From positions 1-15,753 of the forward strand of contig JBKPDW010000468.1 of NCBI GenBank assembly GCA_046728115.1: a stretch of DNA of 15,753 bases, given 5' to 3'. Shown one piece after another: positions 1-8,538 of the stretch; position 1 is the stretch's first letter; each line of letters begins with the position of its first letter. The notes beneath the pieces were generated by a model. It ran no database searches and was not told the origin of the DNA. It was given only the letters and a program-made list of their open reading frames with translations. A program made the position numbers and the translations under genes. This DNA comes from CAVSWN01 sp046728115. GTDB taxonomy: Bacteria > Acidobacteriota > Vicinamibacteria > Vicinamibacterales > CAVVIG01.

Positions 1-448
1 GCCCGAGACCGAATCGGGCCGACAGATGAGGCAGCGCATATCCGCGCCATCCGATCTCCTCGCCGGCCTGGCCTCCCATGAGCGTCGATGCGATCGTTGC
101 AGCGAACATCAGGTACCAGGGCAGATCGCCAAACTGCGGCCACACGCCCAGCGCCGCGCGATGGATTGCAGCCGCGATCAGCTTCAGCGCGAAGATGTAG
201 CCGATCGCAAAGACGTACCAGCGTGCTCGTACGTCCCACGCAACGAGTCGCCGCAGGATATCCATGACAGCCGCGCGTCCCGACGATCGAGCGGTGAGCG
301 TGAGCGCCACGATTCCCGGTGTGAACACTCCCAGGGAGAACAGAATGCCGGCCAGAATCGGCGAGGCGATGCGGTTTGACGCAAGCCAGAGCGTCCACGT
401 GATCAGGTATGTGGTGACGAAGAACGCGAAGAGGTCGGCAGGATTCAA
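1..448 (-). CDS. CPBP family intramembrane metalloprotease (5' part, cut by window edge)
   Basis: Read on the minus strand, this frame is open from a TTG at 448-446 to the window start, giving 149 residues without a stop. It has several hydrophobic stretches (about residues 7-24, 31-52, 76-96 and 111-126), as expected for a polytopic membrane protein. Motif 1 of the CPBP/Rce1/Abi family is visible as GEEIGWRG, with the paired glutamates at 130-131 and the arginine at 135. The remaining motifs, including the metal-binding histidines, would lie beyond the edge. CPBP proteins are membrane proteases or presumed proteases; the substrate cannot be told here. The TTG overlaps the TGA of the preceding MBL-fold remnant by 3 nt, which suggests translational coupling. 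No strong Shine-Dalgarno sequence is seen and the start is therefore inferred. Family call is firm; function within the cell is not. Confidence 0.82.
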   Translation of the reverse strand, partial: MNPADLFAFFVTTYLITWTLWLASNRIASPILAGILFSLGVFTPGIVALTLTARSSGRAAVMDILRRLVAWDVRARWYVFAIGYIFALKLIAAAIHRAALGVWPQFGDLPWYLMFAATIASTLMGGQAGEEIGWRGYALPHLSARFGLG

Positions 449-815
449 TACCAGCGACCCAGCCGCACTTCCGTGGACGTGCCGCTCATGGCGTCCTGGA
501 ACATCTGCAGGCTCTGGGCGATGGTGATACCGCCGGTCAGGCCGCGGGCGGGAGCGTTGGGATTCGTCACACGCGATGCGAACTCCTGATCGTAGTGGTA
601 GACGTATACGACTTTCGGGTCGATGATCTTCGTGCACGCGGCAGCATCGGCGGGAGTCATGCGCCCGACGGGGATGTTCATCGGCATGAACGCCACGTCG
701 ATGTTCTTCAGCGCCTTCACTTCAGGCACGCATTCGGTAACGCCCGCAAAGTACATGCGGCGGCCACCGAGGCGGTCATCGAGCAGGCTAGAGCGATCGC
801 CGTGAAACAACGCAT
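445..815 (-). pseudogene. Remnant of a secreted UlaG-like metallo-beta-lactamase-fold hydrolase (internal deletion, frameshifted)
   Basis: Two pieces of one gene appear to be fused. From an ATG at 815-813 one frame reads MRCFTAIALACSMTASVAA, which looks like a signal peptide, but this frame hits a stop about 32 codons in. A second frame, open from a TTG at 810, covers the C-terminal half of a UlaG-like MBL-fold protein: LGGRRMYFAG, then VPEVKALKNIDVAFMPMN, then PKVVYVYHY with the expected metal-ligand histidine (residue 72 of that frame). The N-terminal half with the HxHxDH motif is absent. Where the family has GDTE, this copy has GVTE (codon GTT at 741-739), so a metal-ligand aspartate is also lost. 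Both the missing half and the frame change point to an out-of-frame internal deletion, perhaps at a short GC-rich repeat near 750-775. A TACAAT box at 850-845 could be the old -10 element. An active enzyme is very unlikely. Confidence 0.72.
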
Positions 816-956
816 GGTCGGACCTCGTTCAGCGCGGACGCCGTATTGTAGGTTGCTTCCGCGTCGCGGGCACAGCTCCCGGATCGGTATGACGAACCTT
901 CGCGTCGCGCGGCTGGGGCTCGACCGCCTGCGCCTTGTTGCCTGTTACCATGTCAC

Positions 957-1364
957 ATGCCCGATCGACGCGCCCGCAAGAAGGCGCTGGACTTCGACGA
1001 CGTCCGCAGGTTCGGGCTCGGTCTGCCGGGCATGGAAGAAAGCACCATGTACGGCACACCGGCGCTGAAGGTCAACGGAAACCTCGTGGCATGCATCGCC
1101 AGTCACAAATCTGCTGAACCAGGCACGCTGGTGGCCCGCGTCGATTTCGACGAACGGGACGAATTGATTGCCACCGATCCGGACACGTACTACCTGACGG
1201 ATCACTACGTGAACTACACGTCCGTCCTCGTGCGATTGTCGCGGATCCATCCCGACGCGCTGCGCGATCTGATCCACGGCGCGTGGCGGTTCATGAGCGC
1301 CAAGCCGCCGGCAAAGAAGCGAACGGTCCGCCGACCTCGCCATCCTCCTCGTCCGAGACGCTGA
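957..1364 (+). CDS. MmcQ/YjbR family DNA-binding-like protein
   Basis: The 135-residue product matches the YjbR/MmcQ (CyaY-like fold) family from end to end. Characteristic stretches are GLPGMEESTMYGTPALKV (residues 22-39), DPDTYYLTDHY (74-84) and VLVRLSRIHPDALRDLI (90-106). YjbR proteins are small, monomeric and often annotated as DNA-binding by structure; no precise biochemical role is established. The C-terminus beyond residue 114 is a lysine/arginine/proline-rich tail (AKKRTVRRPRHPPRPRR), which would suit nucleic-acid contact, though that is inference. The start is the ATG at 957; no strong ribosome-binding site precedes it. It stands alone, divergent from the MBL remnant and convergent with the MBL-fold gene at 1381, only 16 nt away. 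Confidence 0.85.
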   Translation: MPDRRARKKALDFDDVRRFGLGLPGMEESTMYGTPALKVNGNLVACIASHKSAEPGTLVARVDFDERDELIATDPDTYYLTDHYVNYTSVLVRLSRIHPDALRDLIHGAWRFMSAKPPAKKRTVRRPRHPPRPRR

Positions 1365-1380
1365 CCGCCTTCAATCGACG

Positions 1381-2313
1381 TCAAATCTCCTGCAGATCTT
1401 TTCCGAGAATCACGGTTCCGTGAAAATGCGCCCGCGCGCGGTCTATCCACATCTGATCCGTCACCTCCGGATCGTCGGGCGGGACCAGATGCGACAAGAC
1501 AAGCGTTTTGACGCCGGCCGCTTCGGCCACGCGTCCGCAGTCCTCCACGGCGGTGTGGCTCGCGATGAGATGGCTCTTCAATGTTGGCGCGTTGGGGACG
1601 CTCGCGACGAGGCGGTCCACGGCGGGCACGAACAGCGCCTCGTGCACGAGCACGTCAGCGTCTTTCGCGAGCTTCACCAGTGCGTCCGAACGGGCCGTGT
1701 CTCCCGAAATGACAATGGACCGATCGGGCGCGTCGAAACGAAAGGCGAACGCCGGCACAATGGGTGGATGCGCCACGATCGCCGCGGTAACTCGGACGCG
1801 ATCGTTCTGCAGGACGACGCCGCCTTCGGTGAGTTCGTGGACATGGACGAGCGGCGCCAGCGGCACGCGACCCTCGTCGGCCATCCGCGCGGCGATATCG
1901 GTGGCGTTCATCTCGAAGAACAGTCGCGTCATCTTCTCCAGCGGCGGCGGGCCCCACGTATCGACGCGCGTTCGCAATCCTGCGGCCCACGCCAGCAGGA
2001 TCAGATTGCCGTAATCCGCATTGTGGTCCGAGTGATGGTGTGTCAGGAACACGTGGCGAAGCGCCGGCAACGGCACACCCGCCAGGACCATCTGTCGCGC
2101 CACGCCATTGCCGCAATCGATCACGTACGGCACGCCGTCCACGACGATCACCTGCGCCGGCGCGGCGAAAGATTTCTTCGGTCGGGGGCCTCCGCCGGTT
2201 CCCAGCAGGATCAGTCTCGACCTGGACGTTTGTGATACGCGGGCGGACACTCTGCGCGCCAGCGCGCTCGCCGACGCGCCGAGTACACCGGTCAGCAGAG
2301 TCCGTCGACGCAT
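1381..2313 (-). CDS. Secreted MBL-fold metallo-hydrolase (RNase Z/arylsulfatase-like subgroup)
   Basis: A complete 310-residue metallo-beta-lactamase-fold enzyme. The zinc motif THHHSDH is at residues 91-97 (H92, H94, D96, H97). Further likely ligands are H182 in AHPP, D205 in SGDT and H275 in SHLVP, the arrangement seen in the RNase Z-like branch; H253 in ASHTA is also conserved-looking. The N-terminus MRRRTLLTG followed by a small-residue segment to about residue 25 resembles a Tat or Sec signal peptide, so the protein is probably periplasmic rather than a tRNA-processing RNase Z. The branch includes arylsulfatases, phosphodiesterases and lactonases; the substrate is not predictable. The ATG lies 1 nt after the TGA of the DinB-like gene, so both are surely co-transcribed and coupled. 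Confidence 0.85.
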   Translation of the reverse strand: MRRRTLLTGVLGASASALARRVSARVSQTSRSRLILLGTGGGPRPKKSFAAPAQVIVVDGVPYVIDCGNGVARQMVLAGVPLPALRHVFLTHHHSDHNADYGNLILLAWAAGLRTRVDTWGPPPLEKMTRLFFEMNATDIAARMADEGRVPLAPLVHVHELTEGGVVLQNDRVRVTAAIVAHPPIVPAFAFRFDAPDRSIVISGDTARSDALVKLAKDADVLVHEALFVPAVDRLVASVPNAPTLKSHLIASHTAVEDCGRVAEAAGVKTLVLSHLVPPDDPEVTDQMWIDRARAHFHGTVILGKDLQEI

Positions 2314-2314
2314 G

Positions 2315-2854
2315 TCAGCGGACGGTGTTCCGAATTCGCTCGAGCTGCGCCAGGTGCAGCAGATCGTGACCGGCGTACATCCGGATCATGTGCGCGACGC
2401 TCTCCTCTCCACGTTCGGCGTGCACGCCGACGCGTTCGAGATCGCCTGCGGAAGCTCCGGACACGAGTCGCAAGTTCGAACGTCGGAGCACCGCGAACTC
2501 GTCCAGCGCCTGCTCGATCGGAGCCTGGTCGTAGCGCAGACGTTCGGCCCACAAGTCCTGATCGTAGCCGGTCAAGGGCGGCCGATCCTGGGCCAGCACC
2601 ATGCGCAGTCGATAGCCCCACACGAGATCCGAATCCGACAGGTGCAGGACAACGTGTCGCATCGACCACTTGCCCGGCGCCTCGGGTTGCGACAGCTGGC
2701 TCTCGGAGCGGCCGGACAGGGCGCTGCGCACGCCATTCGGGGTGTCGTGGAGGACCGCAATCGGATCTCGAGTACCAAGGAGATCCAGAATCGCCGCGGT
2801 GTACTCTCGAGCCTGCTCGATCGATCGCGATGCCGCGTTGGTGAAGACAGACAC
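2315..2854 (-). CDS. DinB family (putative metal-binding four-helix bundle) protein
   Basis: The product shows the DinB/YfiT-like pattern: a first histidine in VLHLSDSD and a second pair in AGHDLLHLAQ near the C-terminus, giving the His triad (H74, H166, H170 counted from the upstream TTG at 2863). WSMRHVVLHL and the closing HDLLHLAQLERIR are typical of the family. DinB-type proteins are damage-inducible or thiol-transferase-like metal-binding proteins; the specific reaction is unknown. I prefer the GTG at 2854-2852 because GAAAGG ends 9 nt upstream of it, whereas the TTG at 2863 has no such spacing. The gene is the first of a two-gene unit with the secreted MBL-fold hydrolase, which starts 1 nt after its stop. 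It lacks a signal peptide and is expected in the cytoplasm. Confidence 0.8.
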   Translation of the reverse strand: MSVFTNAASRSIEQAREYTAAILDLLGTRDPIAVLHDTPNGVRSALSGRSESQLSQPEAPGKWSMRHVVLHLSDSDLVWGYRLRMVLAQDRPPLTGYDQDLWAERLRYDQAPIEQALDEFAVLRRSNLRLVSGASAGDLERVGVHAERGEESVAHMIRMYAGHDLLHLAQLERIRNTVR

Positions 2855-2866
2855 GCCAGCCAACCT

Positions 2867-2974
2867 TTCAGAGTTCAGAGTTCAGACTTCAAAGTCTGGT
2901 GAATTCAGAATAGTGGATTTCGCCCTCCAGGAAACTCTGAAGTCAATCTGAAGCGTGAACTCTGAAACCTGAAC
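2867..2974. repeat. Inverted array of 7-nt repeats (TTCAGAG / CTCTGAA)
   Basis: The left side has three tandem heptamers, TTCAGAG, TTCAGAG and TTCAGAC (2867-2887), running into the hairpin CAGACTT-CA-AAGTCTG (2883-2898). The right side has complementary units: CTCTGAA (2935-2941), ATCTGAA (2946-2952), CTCTGAA (2960-2966) and CCTGAAC (2968-2974). TTCAGAGTTC at 2867-2876 is perfectly inverted as GAACTCTGAA at 2957-2966, and GACTTCA as TGAAGTC at 2938-2944. A long imperfect stem could therefore form in the RNA between the ADOP gene and the DinB-like gene, both on the minus strand. There is no T-run, so a standard intrinsic terminator is not supported. Confidence 0.75.
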
Positions 2975-2995
2975 TGCCATTGGCCGGCGGGACCG

Positions 2996-5497
2996 CTACT
3001 CGTACCGCAGCGCCAGAATCGGATCGATCCGGCTGGCTCGCCGCGCCGGGATCAGACCGGCCGCCGTGGAAACGGCGGTCAGGAGCGCGATCGTCGCAAT
3101 GGCAATCCTCGGGTCATGGGGCTGGATGCCGTACAGTTGCGTCGAAACAACCACTCCCGACGCCATGGCCGCCGGCACGCCAATCGCGAGCCCGATTGCG
3201 AGGAGCAGGAGCACTTCTCTCATCACCAGCCAGATCACGAACGCCGGCTGCGCGCCGAGCGCCATCCGCAGGCCCAATTCCTTGCGGCGGCTGGCAACGA
3301 CGAACGCCATCACACCGTAGAGACCGATGGACGCGAGCAGCGTCGCCAGCAGACCAAACCCGCCGGAAAGCAGCGCGATCAGTCGATCGCTGAGCAGCGT
3401 TTCATCAAGTTGCGCGTGGACGGTTTTCATCTCGTACACCGGCATCGCGGCGTCGAGTTGCCGCATCTCGTTGCGCATCGCACCGAACGCGCTCGAGACG
3501 TTCGACACCGTGCGGACGTAAAACGTCGCGCTGTCTCGACCCCAGTTCGGGACGAACACCTGCCGGTGGACGCCCTCGCGCGGACCCTCGTACAACGAAT
3601 CGGCCATGACACCCACAATTTCGATATCGGTCTTGCTGCGCGGCCCGGTGCCGCGACCGATGTGCTTGCCGACGGCGCTCCCATTCGGGAAAAAGTGCGT
3701 CGCAAATCGCCGGTTCACGATCGCGACCTTGGCGTTCTCCTTCACGTCCATCGCCGTGAAGTCCCGCCCTTCGAGCAGCGGAATCTGCATCGTCTGGAAG
3801 TATCCAGGCGTGACGGCGTTCATGAACGCCTGCATGTCTTCGCCGTCGCCAGGTTGATGTCCCTCGACGGACATCGAGCTGTCCCATTCGTTGCCGGCCA
3901 GGAGCGGCACGGTCGCGAGCCCCGCCGACTTCACACCGGGGAGAGCGCGCAGGCGGTCGAGCAGCTGTACATAGAACAGCGTCGCGCGCGCGTTGTCGTA
4001 CCCGCTGAGTGCAGGTGCAAGCTGGAAGGTCACCAGGTTGTCGAGCGCGAGGCCTGTGTCGGTCGTCCTGAGATTCTGGAGGCTGCGGACGAACAGGCCC
4101 GCACCGAAGAGCAGCAGAAAGCTGAGCGCCACCTGCGCCGCCACGAGCCCTTTGCGCAGGAACAACGATCCCCTCGCGCCTGCAATGGATCCAACGACGT
4201 CCTTCAGCGTCGGCCAAACGTCGGGCCGGCTCGCGCGGAGCGCCGGCACGAGGCCGAAGACGATCGCGGTGACGACGGTGAGCGACAGCGTGAACAGGAG
4301 AATACGCAGATCGGGCCTGGTGTTGATCAGGATCGGCTGGCCTTGTGAGGGGACGAGTGAGAGCAGGCCCCGCGTCAGCATGACCGCGACGCCTATTCCG
4401 AGCAGCGCGCCCGCACACGACAACACCCCGCTCTCGACGAGCAGTTGCCGCACGAGGCGTCCGCGCGACGCGCCGAGCGATAGGCGCACGGCGATCTCCT
4501 TCTGACGCATGAACGCGCGTGCGATGAGCAGGTTCGCCACGTTCGCGCAGGCGATCAGCAGCACGAGGCCGACCATCAACATCAGCACAAGCAGCGCCGT
4601 CGAGAAGTCGTTCCGGATGCTGGAGTATCCGGTCGATGCGCCTTCGACGAGCAGCCGCCCCTTCATGAAGCGGTCGCGTGCAAAGGCCGACCAGTCCTTC
4701 GCTGCCGGGAGTGTCATTTCATAGGCACGGATCTGCGTGAAGAGCGTTTGAATCGGCGCACGCGCGGATGCGACTGTGTAGTCGGTCTTGAGCCGGGCGA
4801 AGAGCTGCACCCAGCGCGATCGGCGGTCGTCCATGTGGAGCCACTCGTATTCGGGAAGCATCACCGGCATCATCAGCACCGGCACGCGGATATGCGGCGC
4901 CTGCGCCGGATCGATGCCGGCAAAACCGGCCGCGGACACACCGACGATCGTCATCGGATAGTTGTTCACGAGGATCTTCTTGCCGATGACGTTCTGATCG
5001 CCCGCGAAACGTCTGACCCAGTAGTCGTAGCCGAGAACGACAACCGGATGACCGCGATAGACCTGATCGTCTTCCTGCGAATTGAAGACGCGTCCAAGCG
5101 CGGGCTTGACGCCGAGCAGCGAGAAATAGTTGCCGGACACCATTTCGGCGATGACACGCTCGGTCTGGTTGTCCACGCTGATCGACGCGGGCACCAGGCG
5201 GCGGCACAGCACGTCGGAAAACGGTTCCGCGCGTTTCTGAAGGTCCTGGTAGAGCGGATACGAGTGCATCCGCGCCCCCATGTTGCTGCCCATGTGGGCC
5301 CCTTCCTGGTAGAGCATCACCAGCTGATCCGGCCTGTACACCGGCAGCTTGCGCAGGAGGAGCTGGTCGACGAGCGTGAAGATGGCCGTGTTCGCGCCAA
5401 TTCCCAGGGCGAGCGACATGATCGCGACGACCGAGAAAACCGGGCTGCGGAGCAGGCCGCGAACGGCCAGGCGGAAATCGGATGACGTGGCGCTCAT
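2996..5497 (-). CDS. ADOP family ABC-type permease (MacB/FtsX-like, duplicated)
   Basis: An 833-residue membrane protein with two repeats of periplasmic MacB-PCD plus FtsX-like permease domain. Predicted membrane segments are at about residues 20-43, 300-325, 353-375, 398-420, 450-470, 706-736, 754-786 and 798-818, with two large extracytoplasmic domains (about 45-298 and 472-704). Family marks are ALGIGANTAIFTLVD (30-44), ACANVANLLIARA (316-328), GLVPALRASRPD (415-426) and the ending ARRASRIDPILALRYE. This is the layout of ADOP, the acidobacterial duplicated orphan permease. The related MacB works with an ATPase in efflux of peptides or macrolides; the ADOP substrate is unknown. No ATPase gene is next to it, as usual for this family; the ATPase at 15083 belongs to a separate operon. 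The start is the ATG at 5497 with no clear ribosome-binding site. Confidence 0.93.
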   Translation of the reverse strand: MSATSSDFRLAVRGLLRSPVFSVVAIMSLALGIGANTAIFTLVDQLLLRKLPVYRPDQLVMLYQEGAHMGSNMGARMHSYPLYQDLQKRAEPFSDVLCRRLVPASISVDNQTERVIAEMVSGNYFSLLGVKPALGRVFNSQEDDQVYRGHPVVVLGYDYWVRRFAGDQNVIGKKILVNNYPMTIVGVSAAGFAGIDPAQAPHIRVPVLMMPVMLPEYEWLHMDDRRSRWVQLFARLKTDYTVASARAPIQTLFTQIRAYEMTLPAAKDWSAFARDRFMKGRLLVEGASTGYSSIRNDFSTALLVLMLMVGLVLLIACANVANLLIARAFMRQKEIAVRLSLGASRGRLVRQLLVESGVLSCAGALLGIGVAVMLTRGLLSLVPSQGQPILINTRPDLRILLFTLSLTVVTAIVFGLVPALRASRPDVWPTLKDVVGSIAGARGSLFLRKGLVAAQVALSFLLLFGAGLFVRSLQNLRTTDTGLALDNLVTFQLAPALSGYDNARATLFYVQLLDRLRALPGVKSAGLATVPLLAGNEWDSSMSVEGHQPGDGEDMQAFMNAVTPGYFQTMQIPLLEGRDFTAMDVKENAKVAIVNRRFATHFFPNGSAVGKHIGRGTGPRSKTDIEIVGVMADSLYEGPREGVHRQVFVPNWGRDSATFYVRTVSNVSSAFGAMRNEMRQLDAAMPVYEMKTVHAQLDETLLSDRLIALLSGGFGLLATLLASIGLYGVMAFVVASRRKELGLRMALGAQPAFVIWLVMREVLLLLAIGLAIGVPAAMASGVVVSTQLYGIQPHDPRIAIATIALLTAVSTAAGLIPARRASRIDPILALRYE

Positions 5498-5719
5498 CGA
5501 GCAGTTGGACGCATGGGCCCGCGGGAAGGTTTACTTGTGCGTGTTCGACCCATTGTCCGCGGTCTCGTGAATGGCACGATAGTCGATGTCGAAAGCGACG
5601 CGTGACCAACGCGAAGGCTGAGGTTGATGCTCTCTGCCACGAGCTTCGCGCGACATTACAATGGCGGGCAACTCGATTGCCGCGCGCGACCGACTACGGT
5701 ACTTTTTCGGGAGGACGCA
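5498..5719. other. Divergent intergenic region between ADOP and TonB-receptor genes
   Basis: This 222-bp gap should hold both promoters. On the plus strand a TACAAT hexamer at 5657-5662 is a reasonable -10 box for the receptor gene, but the matching -35 position (CTGCCA at 5634-5639) is poor. GGGAGG at 5709-5714 is the receptor gene's ribosome-binding site. I see no operator palindrome and no convincing promoter facing the ADOP gene. Confidence 0.35.
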
Positions 5720-8489
5720 ATGACTCGCACGCTGAGAGTGCTCTCCCTGGTTCTCGTTGGACTGGGCGGAGCGACGGCTTCGTTTGCGCAGAGCGCCATT
5801 GCAGGCATCGTGAAGGATCCGTCGGGCGCCGTGTGCTGCCCGGGGTCACCGTCGAAGTCTCGAGCCCGTCGCTCATCGAAGCCACGCGCTCGACCGCGAC
5901 CGATTCCACCGGACAGTATCGCATCGTCGACCTGCGACCCGGCGAATACGCGGTCACGTTCACATTGACGGGTTTCAAGCAAGTGAGGCGGGAGGGCATC
6001 ATCCTGCCGGTATCGTTCACCTCCACGGTGAACGCCGAATTGGCCGTCGGCACGATTGAGGAAGCCGTGACGGTCACCGGCGCCTCGCCACTGGTAGACG
6101 TGCGCGGTTCGGTTTCCCAGTCGGTCATGAATCGTGAAACCCTGGACACGATTCCCACCGGCAAGGATCCGTTCGCCGTCGGCCAGTTGATTGCCGGCGT
6201 CACGACGCAGACGCCCGATGTCGGCGGGACGCAGATCATGCAGCAGCCGACGCTGCAGGTCCACGGATCGTCGAACAACGACAACGTCTTCATGGTCGAC
6301 AGCGTCCAGATTCAGCACATCGGGTTCGGCGGAAATCAGACCGGTTTCTACTTCAACGACGGGTTGATGGACGAGATCAGCTATCAGACCAGCTCGCTCC
6401 CGGCCGAGGCGCCGGTCGGCGGGGTGCAGATCAACATGATCCCGCACGACGGCGGCAACACGTTCCACGGCACGGCATTCTCGACCGCCGCCAACGGGAG
6501 CATGCAGAGCAACAACCTCGATGCCGATCTGGTCGCGCTCGGCTTCAAGGCGCAGAACAAGGTGGACAGCGTGTACGACATCAACGGCACGCTCGGCGGC
6601 CCGATCAAGAAGGACCGTGTGTGGTTCTTCACGACCTACCGCCGATGGAGCGCGAACAACTTCCTTGGCAACACGTTCACGTCGACGGGCGCGCAGGCGA
6701 TCGACGATCAGCACATCACCGACATCACCGGTCGGCTCACCATCCAGCTGAATCAGAAGAACAAGGTGGCGCTCCATTATGATCGCAGCATTAAATGGCG
6801 CGGACACCGCCCGAACAACTACATCAGCGTCTCGATCAACGATCCGCTGTCGGACGTCGTGCAGACGACGCAGCTGAACTACATCGGCGAAATCAAGTGG
6901 ACGGGCAATGTGTCGCAGCACATACTGGCCGAAGCGGCCCTGTTCACGCTGCCGGTCAACTACAGTCTGTCGTTCGAGCCGGATGCCGATCCCAATGCGG
7001 TTGCCACCTACGACCAGACCAGATCGGCCATCTACGGCGTGTCGCCGCGGGAGGATCACAACACGGCTCGAATGTTCACCTACGCCGGCAACGTGCAATA
7101 CGTCAGCGGCTCGCACGCGTTGAAGATCGGCACCCAGGTGCGGACCGGCTGGTCGCAGGAGCTCTTCACGACGCGCGGCGACATCATCCAGGTGATCGTC
7201 AACGATCAGCCCAACTCCGTGCGTCTGACGAATCCCCCAGTGGACACAAGGAATCCGGGGCCAACGGTGCGCTGTACGCGCAGGACTCGTGGCGGCTCGG
7301 CCGGCTGACGCTGAATCCCGGGGTCCGCTACGAGCATTTCACGATGTCGATTCCCGCGCAGAGCGCGCCGGCGGGCACCTGGATAGGCGCCCGCGATTTC
7401 CCCGCGCAGGACGGCATCGTGAACTGGAACACGGTCTCGCCGCGCCTCGGTTTTGCGTGGGACGTCGTCGGCGACGGCACGACCGCGGTGAAGGGAGGCG
7501 TGAGCCGCTACGACCGGCTCGAGGGGATCACGCTCGTGCAGCCGCTCAATCAGCGAAACATCGCGTACCAGACCTGCCCGTGGAGCGACACGAACAACGA
7601 TCTCCGTGCGCAGAACGACGAGATTGCGTTCGCGCGCTGCACCGGATCGCTCCTGCCGACGCTCGGCAAGGTCGATCCGAACCTTCAGCGCCCCCACCAG
7701 TGGGAGTACACCGTGATGCTGCAGCGGCAGGTCGGCGAGAAGACAGCGGTGAGCGTGGGCTACTACGGCCGCCGGTTTTCAGATCTTTACACGACCGTCA
7801 ACGCGCTCGTGCCACCGTCGGCGTACACACCAGCGACGATTACCAATCCGCTCACGAACCAGCCGATGACCGTCTCCAACCAGGATCCGGCCACACGCAC
7901 GCTGGTGCAGAATCAGCTCACGACGATTCCGGACCTCGAGCAGACGTACAACGGCGTCGAGTTCTAGGTGAACACCCGTTTCACGCATGGGAGCGTCTTC
8001 GGCGGTCTCACGATCGGCCGCGATTTCGGCGACCAGGACAGCAACGATCTCAACAATCCCAACTACCGCATCAACAATCAGGGCAACATCGGGTTCGACT
8101 CGACGTACCAGATTCGCGGCGGCTTCAGCTACCGGGTGCCGTACGATGTCCAGTTCTCGGGCTCGATCCGCGAGGCAACCGGTCTGCCGCAGACGCGCGT
8201 CTACACCGTTACGACAGCGCAGGTGCCGGGCCTGACGCAGGTGACGCAAAACGTGCAGGTGGCGCAGCGCGGCGATTACCGCTACCCATGGGTGAACCTG
8301 GTCGACCTGCGCGTCGTGAAGGTGTTCCGATCGGGCACGTATCGGTTCGAACCGACGCTCGATCTGTTCAACGTCTTCAACAACAACGCCGTGACGAGCG
8401 CCGTGACGACGGTCGGACCGTCGCTCGGCCGGCCATCCGCGATCGTGATGGGACGGCTGCTTCGTGTCGGCGGGCGATTCACGTTCTAG
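5720..8489 (+). pseudogene. TonB-dependent receptor with N-terminal carboxypeptidase-regulatory-like domain, broken by three lesions
   Basis: The reading begins at ATG 5720, preceded by GGGAGG at 5709-5714, with a signal peptide ending near ATASFAQS. The remaining family features are spread over three segments. Segment one (5720 to about 5833) ends in DPSGAV; the partner LPGVTVEVSSP continues in another frame after an apparent TG duplication within GTGTGCTG (5831-5838). Segment two (about 5836-7240) carries the rest of the regulatory-like domain, the plug (ETLDTIPTGKDPFAVGQLIAGVTTQ) and early barrel strands (VGGVQINMIPHDGGNTFHG, NKVALHYDRS). A second indel between about 7230 and 7255, possibly at the C5 run 7234-7238, shifts to the frame with ALYAQDSWRLGRLTLNPGVRYE. 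A TAG at 7965-7967 then interrupts the barrel after YNGVEF, and homologous sequence resumes in the same frame (VNTRFTHGS) to the end (LLRVGGRFTF). Intact members import oligomers across the outer membrane with TonB. Sequencing error could explain one indel, but not easily all three lesions. Confidence 0.85.
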
Positions 8490-8538
8490 CCGGTCCGCGG
8501 GACGTCGGACGAAGGGATGGACCACATCGGAGGTTCGC

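Noticed and set aside
3116..4348. 410-residue open frame on the plus strand
   Set aside because: Shadow of the ADOP permease gene, which accounts fully for the other strand.
5656..7116. 486-residue open frame on the minus strand
   Set aside because: Antisense to the TonB-dependent receptor, whose plug and barrel motifs are clear; the product resembles no protein pattern.
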